Part shown: positions 1 to 6,486 of the stretch, piece after piece
How the letters are laid out: each line of letters opens with the position of its first letter
How positions within the stretch are numbered: position 1 is the stretch's first letter
Assembly (NCBI GenBank): GCA_016839875.1
Contig: JAEOTK010000185.1
Coordinates: 1 to 15,569, forward strand
Length of the DNA stretch: 15,569 nucleotides
DNA from: Candidatus Heimdallarchaeota archaeon
Lineage (GTDB): Archaea; Asgardarchaeota; Heimdallarchaeia; Heimdallarchaeales; Heimdallarchaeaceae
Direction of reading: 5' to 3'
Program-made: the position numbers and the translations under genes
The notes under the pieces: model-generated
What the model saw: the letters and a program-made list of their open reading frames with translations, nothing else
Databases searched by the model: none
What the model was told of the DNA's origin: nothing

Positions 1-1116
1 ACGCTTATAGACAAATACAATTTCATCTAAATTATCATTGTTAAAATCTAACATAAAAGCATTATCAATTTGATATCCGATACCGCTTTTCATTTTACCA
101 TATTCCCATTTTACTGCTCCCCAGTAATTTATACATAGAACCTCATTATATGCTGAAACAAATACTATATCTGTGTCTCCATTATCATCAATATCCCCAA
201 CTGCTGTTGGGGCTCTCCAATAACCATATTTAATATTATAACTCCTAATTATATCTCCTGATAAATCCAGGAAAATTAGTTTATTTTCTGGACTAGGATC
301 TTGATATTCTCTAGTTCTTGTATCATCGCATATCAAGATTTCAAGATTCCCATCATTATTAAAATCTTCAACAATAGGATTCCAATGTCTGTAATGTACA
401 TAATTGTCATCCTCTCCTTTACTTCTATTCCATTGAAGATTTCCTGTAAGATTATAACAGAGACAACTTCCCAGAGAATTAGATAAGAAAATAAATTCTT
501 GATAATTATCATTGTTAATATCTAAAATCGAAAAATATTGACTTACATCAATTTCTAATTGGTATTCAACTTCACCTAAATTATCCAAAATTATTATGCT
601 TTTAGGATCAGAAAGAATTTCTCGAAGAACAATTTCAGTTTCATCGTCATTATCAACATCAATTATATCTTCACCTAGAAAATAATCGAAGTCAAACACT
701 TTTTCCCATATGAGTTTACCTTCAGAGCTTAAGCAACTGATAAGTGTTGATGTAAAGGGAGGACCATGTAAGGTTGAAATAGCAATAACCTCATTTCCAA
801 TATTTTCAAGAAGATCTCCAACAAGAACAGACGATAATCCTCTTGTTGGATAACGCCACAACTCTTTTCCCCTATAATTCCAGCAAACGATATCTGTTAT
901 AGATCCTATATTACCTAATAGTTCTTTAGTTCCATCTCCATCTAAATCGCTGATCTCTTTAACAAAAATATTATTCTTGTTTTTCCATTTGGTGTAGATA
1001 GAAATTCGCGAATTCACTGAGATTAGAGTGATAGATAAAATCAAAGAAAAAAGCAAAAAAAACACATACACTTTTCTTCTCTTTGAATTTAGTAATTTCC
1101 TTAACTTAAAATCCAT
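1..1116 (-). CDS. Surface protein with FG-GAP/VCBS-like calcium-loop repeats (partial, C-terminus off the window)
   Basis: The reading frame is open for 372 codons from the ATG at 1116 to the left edge, with no stop. The start M-D-F-K-L-R-K is followed by a basic stretch and a hydrophobic segment (about residues 17-36), which fits a signal peptide or N-terminal anchor. After that, acidic loops recur every 44-58 residues: D57-L-D-G-D-G, G100-D-L, D153-V-D-N-D-D, D199-I-N-N-D-N, D251-F-N-N-D-G, D308-I-D-D-N-G and D357-F-N-N-D-N. Each is followed by E or D plus a hydrophobic strand, and W-containing strands (L-W-R-Y, I-W-E-K, V-K-W-E-Y) lie between them. This is the pattern of calcium-binding beta-propeller repeats of the integrin-alpha/FG-GAP/VCBS type. 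An extracellular binding or adhesion role is inferred. A TATA-like box 25 nt upstream makes the ATG effectively leaderless. The repeat class is fairly clear; the function is unknown. Confidence 0.85.
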   Translation of the reverse strand, partial: MDFKLRKLLNSKRRKVYVFFLLFSLILSITLISVNSRISIYTKWKNKNNIFVKEISDLDGDGTKELLGNIGSITDIVCWNYRGKELWRYPTRGLSSVLVGDLLENIGNEVIAISTLHGPPFTSTLISCLSSEGKLIWEKVFDFDYFLGEDIIDVDNDDETEIVLREILSDPKSIIILDNLGEVEYQLEIDVSQYFSILDINNDNYQEFIFLSNSLGSCLCYNLTGNLQWNRSKGEDDNYVHYRHWNPIVEDFNNDGNLEILICDDTRTREYQDPSPENKLIFLDLSGDIIRSYNIKYGYWRAPTAVGDIDDNGDTDIVFVSAYNEVLCINYWGAVKWEYGKMKSGIGYQIDNAFMLDFNNDNLDEIVFVYKR

Positions 1117-1137
1117 CTCTATACATAACTTTCGAAT

Positions 1138-1147
1138 CTTTATAATA
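1138..1147 (-). promoter_or_regulatory. TATA-box promoter of the VCBS-like gene
   Basis: On the minus strand the sequence ATTATAAAG is centred about 25 nt before the ATG at 1116. Transcription would therefore start at or within a base or two of the start codon, giving a leaderless message. No Shine-Dalgarno sequence is present. Confidence 0.5.
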
Positions 1148-1161
1148 CTTTTTGAAAATTT

Positions 1162-1291
1162 GATGCTCAATGAAGCATAGTTTCAACTCGAATTCTCTGA
1201 AAGAATGGGGTGGAAACCTGAATTCGAGTTTGATGATATGGTTAAGGTAATGATAGAGAGATTAAGTAAATAACTAGGTGTCTCTTACTAA
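1162..1291 (+). pseudogene. Relic of the 3' end of an SDR-type L-threonine 3-dehydrogenase gene, copy 1
   Basis: No gene covers this stretch on either strand, but the plus strand reads as a decayed C-terminus. At 1200-1210 the codons give K-E-W-G; after a one-base loss the frame from 1211 reads W-K-P-E-F-E-F-D-D-M-V-K-V-M-I-E-R-L-S-K. A stop at 1271 replaces a Lys codon, then L-G-V-S-Y and a final stop at 1289. The order W-G-W-K-P-E-(F/Y), an acidic region and (V/I)-M-(I/L)-E matches what I know of the C-terminus of short-chain-dehydrogenase-type threonine dehydrogenases. Bases 1211-1254 match copy 2 (6270-6313) at 37 of 44 positions. The part before 1200 is poorly preserved, so the left boundary is approximate. 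No catalytic region remains and the copy cannot be functional. Family assignment is from memory of the motif. Confidence 0.6.
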
Positions 1292-1318
1292 TCCCTCTTT
1301 ATTATTTTTGAACCTATT

Positions 1319-1347
1319 AAAAAAAAGAAAAGTGATGAGTATCACTT
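1319..1347 (-). terminator. Hairpin plus U-tract terminator after the 138-residue membrane protein
   Basis: A perfect 7-bp stem (AAGTGAT at 1330-1336, ATCACTT at 1341-1347) with a 4-nt loop starts four bases beyond the TAG stop of the minus-strand gene. On the minus strand it continues into TTTCTTTTTTTT. This resembles a bacterial intrinsic terminator; in archaea the U-tract alone may suffice. Confidence 0.65.
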
Positions 1348-1350
1348 ATT

Positions 1351-1767
1351 CTAAATTCCAGTCGATTTATTCTTCCTTATTTGTAGTATCAGAGCAACGG
1401 TGAACCCTATTGCAACCACCAGATAGGAGAGTGTATTAAACCAATGCCAATTATGAATCTGTGTGTAAGTGAATTGTAGGTAAAGATTTATGGGAATACC
1501 TCCCCAAGCGAAGACGAGAAAAGTAATTAAGGGTATTTTAGCTTCCGACCAGTTTTTAACAGTAAAGAATACGAGTAAACCCATAACAGCGAAGCAGAAA
1601 ACTGCTCCAGCAAAAATTCGTGGCATTGCTGGGTCATCAAAAGGCCATTGTTGGACACCTCTGAAAAACCATTCCCAGAGGAAGATGAATGCTACTGTAA
1701 AAGTTAAAGGAACAATTCCACCAACTAGAAACATATATTTAGTAAATTTATGCAACTCTTGAGTCAT
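1351..1767 (-). CDS. Small four-helix membrane protein of unknown function
   Basis: This gene encodes 138 residues that I do not recognise. Four hydrophobic segments are visible at about residues 11-31, 50-70, 77-95 and 110-130, joined by short loops, with a basic tail (R-K-N-K). A Trp/Phe-rich loop (W31-E-W-F-F...W41-P-F-D-D-P) lies between helices 1 and 2 and may sit at the membrane surface. There is no signal peptide, cofactor motif or zinc motif. The ATG at 1767 is preceded by a TATA-like element and an 8-bp inverted repeat, and the stop is followed at once by a hairpin terminator, so it is probably a single-gene transcription unit. Neighbours on both sides encode surface proteins, but nothing links them functionally. 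Confidence 0.8.
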   Translation of the reverse strand: MTQELHKFTKYMFLVGGIVPLTFTVAFIFLWEWFFRGVQQWPFDDPAMPRIFAGAVFCFAVMGLLVFFTVKNWSEAKIPLITFLVFAWGGIPINLYLQFTYTQIHNWHWFNTLSYLVVAIGFTVALILQIRKNKSTGI

Positions 1768-1782
1768 TTTTTACACCAATTA

Positions 1783-1803
1783 GATTCTTTTAACTAAAGA
1801 ATC
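1783..1803. promoter_or_regulatory. Inverted repeat at the promoter of the 138-residue membrane protein
   Basis: GATTCTTT (1783-1790) and AAAGAATC (1796-1803) form a perfect 8-bp inverted repeat with a 5-nt spacer. The TATA-like TTTAAATT/CCTTTTTAAA on the minus strand lies at about 1808-1820, so the expected transcription start falls near 1785. The repeat therefore lies between TATA and the start site, where archaeal repressors often bind. It could instead form a short hairpin in the 5' leader. Confidence 0.4.
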
Positions 1804-1807
1804 ATAA

Positions 1808-1820
1808 TAATTTAAAAAGG
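1808..1820 (-). promoter_or_regulatory. TATA-like promoter of the 138-residue membrane protein
   Basis: The minus-strand sequence CCTTTTTAAATTA is an AT-rich TATA-like element, placing the start site about 25 nt downstream and leaving a leader of roughly 18 nt before the ATG at 1767. A second AT-rich run lies a little further upstream, so the exact element is uncertain. Confidence 0.35.
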
Positions 1821-1916
1821 AAATTTAAAAACTTTGGGGGACAGAATTAGTACGAAACTAAGGGTATCTTTTTGATTCTCTACCTCTATTTTCGTCTTAA
1901 GATTCAAATTCGTTTT

Positions 1917-1952
1917 AAAAAAAACAAAAGAAATGTGATTTGTCACATTTCT
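1917..1952 (-). terminator. Hairpin plus U-tract terminator after the first beta-helix gene
   Basis: A perfect 10-bp stem (AGAAATGTGA at 1929-1938, TCACATTTCT at 1943-1952) with a 4-nt loop overlaps the second of two tandem TAG stops of the minus-strand gene. It is followed on that strand by TTTGTTTTTTTT. This is the strongest terminator-like structure in the window. Confidence 0.75.
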
Positions 1953-1953
1953 A

Positions 1954-3096
1954 CTACTTTATATTTGATTTTTTAGGTCTTCTAAGGACTAGTGTTAGAA
2001 TAATCAGAATTGGTAATAGGGTTATAAATGGGAAAGATGCTTCTTCATTTTCAATGGGCGACATAGTAGGATCACTCAAAGGATAAGGATCAGTTGAATT
2101 AGCTTGGCCTTCCATTTCGTAAACCCCCTCACCGGACCAATCTGACCAGTAATTTCCTTCATTTGTTGTTGTATCGTACCAAATATTATTCTCTCCATCA
2201 TCAACTGCTTGAGACACTTCAAGAAATTCTCTTTCATTATCGACAAAAGAATTATGGTGTATCACATTGTTCATTGAAAAAAGAGGTGTGCTAATTCCGC
2301 CTTTGCATTCTTGTATAAGATTATGGTGAAAGATATTGTTTGAACCAACTATATAAACACCAAACCAATCAGTAGTATTATAAAAAATGTTATATTGAAA
2401 GGTATTGTAAAAAGAGGACATTGATACATATACATGATGTTTATCTGTATCTTTGAAAGAATTGTTTTGAATAAGACAATTTTCAGAGTTATAAATAATT
2501 AGACTTTTTACCAGACTATTTTCTATAGTATTATTTGAAACAAACACTTCCACCGATTCATAGATATTTATCCCTGAATCACCATTATTAATACAGAAAT
2601 TCTGTTCAATTGAAGAAGAATTAGAGTTATCAATAGTTATACCATACCCAACATTGTTGCTACAATTATTGTTTGATATGTAAACCTCTGGTGATTTGAA
2701 TATCCTGATGCCATTCCCACTTGAAACACAAATATTAGTTTCTAGTTTTACAGTATTTTCAGAAACATGTGAAATCTGGATTGCAGATTGAAAAGAGTTG
2801 AGGTAGCAATTACGAATAATAAAATTCTTTGTGGTTCCATTAACAAATATAGAATTGTCCTCAACTGTAACTATTTCATAGTTTTCAATAATATATGGGT
2901 CACTAGGAGTTCCTGAACCTGGAAATATTGTGAAATTAGTATCATCAGTTATAATAATGGGTGCATGAGTTGTTCTATTTAGAGTGTTTGATGATAACGG
3001 TTCTTGTAACGATTGAGTTGTAGTTAACATAAACATGTTAAGATTGAATAGCAATATTCCAAGTATAATTCCAAAAATGATTGATTTTCTTTTCAT
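1954..3096 (-). CDS. Secreted right-handed beta-helix (NosD-like) surface protein with C-terminal anchor
   Basis: The start M-K-R-K-S is followed by a hydrophobic signal segment (about residues 5-24). Next comes the entry motif G-S-G-T-P-S-D-P-Y-I-I-E-N (about 61-73), which precedes beta-helix domains of this family. Repeating short strands with Asn ladders (S-N-N, I-Q-N-N, F-H-H-N) run to about residue 305, typical of NosD/parallel beta-helix repeats. The conserved end G-N-Y-W-S-D...D-P-Y-P-L follows, then a membrane helix (about 355-370) and a basic tail R-R-P-K-K. The body should lie outside the cell and carries many N-x-S/T sequons. The frame opens with a GTG at 3111, but the TATA box at 3127-3134 would place the RNA start near 3101-3104, so the ATG at 3096 is preferred. 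The stop is doubled (TAG TAG). Ligand or partner is unknown; a carbohydrate-related or adhesive role is only a guess. Confidence 0.85.
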   Translation of the reverse strand: MKRKSIIFGIILGILLFNLNMFMLTTTQSLQEPLSSNTLNRTTHAPIIITDDTNFTIFPGSGTPSDPYIIENYEIVTVEDNSIFVNGTTKNFIIRNCYLNSFQSAIQISHVSENTVKLETNICVSSGNGIRIFKSPEVYISNNNCSNNVGYGITIDNSNSSSIEQNFCINNGDSGINIYESVEVFVSNNTIENSLVKSLIIYNSENCLIQNNSFKDTDKHHVYVSMSSFYNTFQYNIFYNTTDWFGVYIVGSNNIFHHNLIQECKGGISTPLFSMNNVIHHNSFVDNEREFLEVSQAVDDGENNIWYDTTTNEGNYWSDWSGEGVYEMEGQANSTDPYPLSDPTMSPIENEEASFPFITLLPILIILTLVLRRPKKSNIK

Positions 3097-3115
3097 AGTT
3101 ATCATGCACACATTA

Positions 3116-3148
3116 TGTCTACATAATATATAAACATTTTGTCTACAT
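3116..3148 (-). promoter_or_regulatory. Promoter of the first beta-helix gene with two TGTAGACA operator-like sites
   Basis: On the minus strand the TATA box (TTTATATA, 3134 to 3127) is flanked by two copies of TGTAGACA, one upstream (3147-3140) and one 3 nt downstream (3123-3116). The site is a near-palindrome, (A/T)TGT-CT-ACAT on the plus strand. The same site, at the same 3-nt distance from TATATA, occurs in the promoter of the neighbouring 155-residue gene. A transcription factor binding both promoters is inferred. Confidence 0.55.
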
Positions 3149-3153
3149 GTCTT

Positions 3154-3621
3154 CTATTTAGTGTCACTTTCGATTTTTGCTTTTTCTTTCTCTAAAATGC
3201 TTTCTGTAACTGTTGGAACATCTTTTGACGTTGTAATCAATGGAACATCATCATGGTACTTTATCTCCATCCCTAGTTCTTTTAGTGTTTTATTGTGTTT
3301 TTCAGTTAAGAAGAATTCTCTGAGTTTCATCCAACTTGTAGAAATTATCATCGGTATGTTTTTTGGATTGGAACGGTGATTATCATTAAGTTTGCCAGTA
3401 TACTCTTTGATACATTCATGATCTGATGTTAATTTCTTCACTGTATTTATTTCACCACATAATAAACAGAAATTCCATCTAGCTGCATGTTTGTACAAAG
3501 CTCTAAGTGCTACATCATATACCATAAAACTGTTCATAAAAGGACCTCCCCACAAATCTAGAACAAAATGCTTTGCTCTTGAACGAATTTTCTCTTTTTC
3601 AATTTTTGTTATATCTGGCAT
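3154..3621 (-). CDS. 155-residue protein with a possible CxxC...HxC metal site, unknown function
   Basis: I do not recognise this family. The protein is soluble, with no signal peptide or membrane segment. C52-L-L-C55-G and, 13 residues on, H68-E-C70 could form a four-ligand zinc site in the N-terminal half. The C-terminal 20 residues are rich in Glu and Lys and probably helical or disordered. No clear helix-turn-helix is visible, so a DNA-binding role is not supported by the sequence, although its promoter shares an operator-like site with the downstream beta-helix gene. The stop lies 57 nt before that gene's ATG, and that gene has its own TATA box, so the two are not a simple operon. The ATG at 3621 lacks a Shine-Dalgarno sequence and sits about 30 nt from its TATA box. 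Confidence 0.75.
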   Translation of the reverse strand: MPDITKIEKEKIRSRAKHFVLDLWGGPFMNSFMVYDVALRALYKHAARWNFCLLCGEINTVKKLTSDHECIKEYTGKLNDNHRSNPKNIPMIISTSWMKLREFFLTEKHNKTLKELGMEIKYHDDVPLITTSKDVPTVTESILEKEKAKIESDTK

Positions 3622-3636
3622 CGTATGTGAACAATT

Positions 3637-3655
3637 TGTCTACAGCCTATATAAG
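3637..3655 (-). promoter_or_regulatory. Promoter of the 155-residue gene with one TGTAGACA operator-like site
   Basis: The minus strand reads CTTATATA then GGC then TGTAGACA (3644-3637). The spacing of TATATA to TGTAGACA is exactly 3 nt, as in the promoter at 3116-3148. Protein bound here would sit between TATA and the start site and would be expected to repress. Confidence 0.5.
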
Positions 3656-3690
3656 TCTTAGTAAAAAATACAAGGAAATATCTGGAAAAG

Positions 3691-3731
3691 TATAAAAGAA
3701 TGACATATTCTTGTTTAATCTGTCAGAGGAG
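3691..3731 (+). promoter_or_regulatory. Promoter and Shine-Dalgarno sequence of the TPR gene
   Basis: TATAAAAG at 3691-3698, preceded by the BRE-like GAAAAG, predicts transcription from about 3718-3722. GAGGAG at 3726-3731 lies 9 nt before the ATG at 3741 and fixes that start. It is the only strong Shine-Dalgarno sequence in the window; the other genes look leaderless or have short leaders. Confidence 0.6.
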
Positions 3732-3740
3732 TAATACAAA

Positions 3741-6191
3741 ATGACAAATTCTGTTTCTGAAACACCAGAGCAGATAGAACAGTTAATTAAGAAAGGTCAT
3801 AGTATTCATTTACTAGAGAAAATTCACACTGTGCTATCATCCGAATCAACTTCTAGAGAAACAAGATTAGTCTATCAACTACTCAAATGCCAGGTTTTAA
3901 CCAAACTTCATCGACACATTCAGGCTCTTAACTTGCTAGAAGAAATAAAAGAAGAAATTTTTACAATCGGTAGTGATGTTCAAAAACTAGATTATTATAT
4001 CTGTAAAGCTGGAAACTTTGAAATTCTAAGAGAAGCTAAGGAAGGATTAGCTATTCTTGATGAAGCGGAACAAATTTTGCGGAAATCTAAAATTATAGAT
4101 TCATATAAAATATTTACAAGAAAAATCGATTTATTTATTCAAAGAGCGCGAATATTAATTGTTACTAAGAGATATTTTGATCATTATTCACCAGAAAACT
4201 TCAACCAGATAGTTGATTCTCTTGATGAATACATTAACCTTAGTCGCGAACGAAATTATGACTATGGAATAGCTATTTCCATAGAACTTAAAGGATGGTT
4301 TCTTTATCTCCAAGGCATGCATGAAGAAGGCTTTAGATGTTATGACGAAGCTCATGAGATCTGGAAGAGGGATAAGAATAAGTATGGTCTTGCACACATT
4401 CTTTTTAGAAAAGGATATTCGCTTGCTTTTACTGGAGAGCATGATCCTGCGTTTGATTTTCTTGAAGAAGCTCTTCTTCTCAGTGAAGAAATGGGATCAA
4501 AAAGGCTTTCTGCAAGCATACATTATACTCTAGATACTGTATACTCCTATAAAGGTGAGATAGATCAAGCATTAAAGCATAGTAAAATTGCGATTGATAT
4601 ATGTCGAGAAATTGGTGATAAATTAATTGCTGCTCTAGCCCTTCACAATCATGCTATAGGACTAATTTATCACAAAATGGAGTATGAAAAAGGAGTGTCT
4701 CTTCTTTCTGAAGCTTTGTCTAACGCAAAAGAAATAGATTCAAAAAGAACAGCTCATGCAATGCAAAATGGTTTAATTTCCGCATATATATACAAAGGAG
4801 AGCTAAACAGAGCTTTGAAATTCGTTAATGAGGTAATAGGTTCTTTTGCAGAGAGCAGAGATTTTGAAGGATTAGCAATAACTCTGATGCATAAAAGTCA
4901 AATACATCAAAAAAAGGGAGATTTAGATATTGCTTTGCAAAGTTATACGGAAGCTCTTGAAAATTACAAAATTCTTGAAAGGTTAGATGGAATAAGAGAA
5001 TCTTTAGCTAATATTGGAAAAATTTTTCAAATAAAGGGGGAGTATGATAAAGCTCTGCACTATTTCTATGAATTAAGAAAAATGTCCGTAAATCTAAAAA
5101 ACAATGTCTGGTTAGCTTTAGATTATTCCAACCTCATCTCTTGTTATCTTGATTTAGGGGATTTAGAGAAAGCTGCAGCTTACTTGAAATCGTTACATGA
5201 AATTGATAAGAAGTTAGAAAATAAATTACTTAAAATAACTAATAAATTATCAACAGCTTTAGTTCTCAAAAGGAATGAGAATGTTCAAGATAGAATGAAG
5301 GCTAAAGAACTACTAAAATATATTATCGATGATGAAGATATTGAATATCAGATTCTTGAAACTGCAATTCTAAACTTGTGTGATCTTTTACTAATTGAAT
5401 TGAAGAAATCAGAAGATTATAAATTACTTGAAGAGCTTAAATTTTTCATAAATAAGTTGCAAAAAATAGGTTTTAGAGAGCTTACTTACCCATTACTTGT
5501 ACAAACTTATTGGCTTCAATCCCAAATGTCATTACTTGAGTTGAATGCTGAAGAAGCACAACATCTATACACAGTAGCACAAGCAATGGCTGAAGATAAG
5601 GATTTAGATCTTATGGCTAGAAAGATTTCAGATGAACACGATTTCTTAATTGGTCAACTTGATTTGTGGAAAAAATTTATTACAAAACTTCCTTCCATTC
5701 AAGAAATTTTAGAACTTACAAGAATTGAGGATATGTTAAGTCAGATGTTAAGAAAAGGCGTTGTTCTTCCTTCAGAAGTAGAAACAGAGGATGAAAGTCC
5801 AGCGATAATTTTTATTTTCTCTGAAACAGGAGAGATTCTGTTTTCAGAGAAGTTAGCTGATACGGTACAGGATGAAATAATATCGACAATTCTCCCAGAG
5901 CTGAAGGAAAGAATTACGGGAGAATCAGAATTTGAAATTGTAAAGAGAGGAAGGTTGTATGATTATGCATACATTCTTAAGAAACTTGATACATTATTCT
6001 TCTCCTACTTCTTTGTAGGAAAATCATTTTCAGCTATTCACAAACTAGAAGAATTTTCTGGTATTATGAATGAAACAAAAAACGTTTGGGAAAGATTAAT
6101 AACTTCTGGAAGAAGAGGTTCAAAACTTGACTTTGAAGAACGTAGAATGATAACAAATTACATAGATAATATCTTTGTGTCAGGAGAATAA
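3741..6191 (+). CDS. Large TPR-repeat protein with C-terminal longin/roadblock-like domain
   Basis: The protein has 816 residues and no signal peptide or membrane helix, so it should be cytoplasmic. From about residue 60 to 670 it is helical with tetratricopeptide-type units about 40 residues apart, best seen between 175 and 500. Typical fragments are G-E-H-D-P-A-F-D-F-L-E-E-A-L, K-G-D-L-D-I-A-L-Q-S-Y-T-E-A-L and K-G-E-Y-D-K-A-L. The last 130 residues differ: a strand-rich start (I-I-F-I-F-S-E-T-G-E-I-L-F-S-E, from 687) and F-F-V-G-K-S-F-S-A-I-H-K-L-E-E-F (about 757-772). This order of strand, turn, strand and then a helix after a G-x-S resembles longin or roadblock folds, common in Asgard signalling and trafficking proteins. 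That assignment is an inference from pattern, not a firm match. A scaffold that docks partners through TPRs is likely. The gene has its own promoter and stands alone. Confidence 0.85.
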   Translation: MTNSVSETPEQIEQLIKKGHSIHLLEKIHTVLSSESTSRETRLVYQLLKCQVLTKLHRHIQALNLLEEIKEEIFTIGSDVQKLDYYICKAGNFEILREAKEGLAILDEAEQILRKSKIIDSYKIFTRKIDLFIQRARILIVTKRYFDHYSPENFNQIVDSLDEYINLSRERNYDYGIAISIELKGWFLYLQGMHEEGFRCYDEAHEIWKRDKNKYGLAHILFRKGYSLAFTGEHDPAFDFLEEALLLSEEMGSKRLSASIHYTLDTVYSYKGEIDQALKHSKIAIDICREIGDKLIAALALHNHAIGLIYHKMEYEKGVSLLSEALSNAKEIDSKRTAHAMQNGLISAYIYKGELNRALKFVNEVIGSFAESRDFEGLAITLMHKSQIHQKKGDLDIALQSYTEALENYKILERLDGIRESLANIGKIFQIKGEYDKALHYFYELRKMSVNLKNNVWLALDYSNLISCYLDLGDLEKAAAYLKSLHEIDKKLENKLLKITNKLSTALVLKRNENVQDRMKAKELLKYIIDDEDIEYQILETAILNLCDLLLIELKKSEDYKLLEELKFFINKLQKIGFRELTYPLLVQTYWLQSQMSLLELNAEEAQHLYTVAQAMAEDKDLDLMARKISDEHDFLIGQLDLWKKFITKLPSIQEILELTRIEDMLSQMLRKGVVLPSEVETEDESPAIIFIFSETGEILFSEKLADTVQDEIISTILPELKERITGESEFEIVKRGRLYDYAYILKKLDTLFFSYFFVGKSFSAIHKLEEFSGIMNETKNVWERLITSGRRGSKLDFEERRMITNYIDNIFVSGE

Positions 6192-6197
6192 TTTCTA

Positions 6198-6209
6198 ATC
6201 ACTAGTGAT
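6198..6209. repeat. 12-bp perfect palindrome just after the TPR gene
   Basis: ATCACTAGTGAT is a perfect palindrome starting six bases after the TAA stop. It has no loop and no U-tract follows, so it is a poor terminator. It lies immediately upstream of the second dehydrogenase relic. Function unknown. Confidence 0.4.
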
Positions 6210-6212
6210 GCT

Positions 6213-6349
6213 ATAACTCGTTCCTGACCTCAAGTTCTAGATGATTCCGCTGCTAGAAAGGAATAGGGATGGAAGCCTGAATTTGAGTTTGAAGATATGG
6301 TAAAAATTATGATGGAAGGATAAGCGAAAAACTAGGAATAAAATACTAG
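6213..6349 (+). pseudogene. Relic of the 3' end of an SDR-type L-threonine 3-dehydrogenase gene, copy 2
   Basis: One frame gives I-T-R-S-(stop)-P-Q-V-L-D-D-S-A-A-R-K-E from 6213 to 6263, then a TAG at 6264, then G-W-K-P-E-F-E-F-E-D-M-V-K-I-M-M-E-G to 6320. After a one-base loss it continues I-S-E-K-L-G-I-K-Y and stops at 6347. Both internal stops (TGA at 6225, TAG at 6264) fall where threonine dehydrogenases of the SDR type have Trp (S-W-P and E-W-G-W), one substitution from TGG. The D-D-S-x-A-R block supports the family. About 40 codons remain, without the nucleotide-binding or catalytic region. It is in the same orientation as copy 1 at 1162-1291. The upstream part of the gene is absent here; the preceding sequence is the end of the TPR gene. 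Confidence 0.7.
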
Positions 6350-6422
6350 TTACTTCCTTTATCTTTCCCTTTGCTTTATTTTCTTAGAATTTTCTTTATC
6401 CTAACTATGCGTTAAATAGATA

Positions 6423-6445
6423 TTTTTTAAAGTAGATTTTTATAG
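6423..6445 (+). promoter_or_regulatory. TATA-like promoter region of the beta-helix/zinc-ribbon gene
   Basis: Two overlapping candidates, TTTTTTAAAG (6423-6432) and TTTTTATAG (6437-6445), would start transcription at about 6454 or 6466. Both are downstream of the ATG at 6451 and upstream of the ATG at 6487, which supports the later start. The preceding 70 nt (6350-6422) hold nothing recognisable apart from T-rich sequence. Confidence 0.4.
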
Positions 6446-6486
6446 CTGAAATGGTACAAACACTAGTTTATTATCAAGTGATAAAG

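Noticed and set aside
1205..1273. A 22-codon plus-strand ORF starting at ATG 1205 as a real small gene
   Set aside because: Its sequence matches the C-terminal end of a dehydrogenase out of context, lacks a promoter and Shine-Dalgarno sequence, and has a sister copy broken by stops; a relic explains it better.
1490..1762. A 90-codon plus-strand frame opposite the four-helix membrane protein
   Set aside because: Its composition is that of an antisense shadow, with no promoter or Shine-Dalgarno sequence; the minus-strand protein has coherent membrane segments, a promoter and a terminator.
6451..6486. The ATG at 6451 as the start of the beta-helix/zinc-ribbon gene
   Set aside because: The likely transcription start lies downstream of it, and the ATG at 6487 gives a proper signal peptide.
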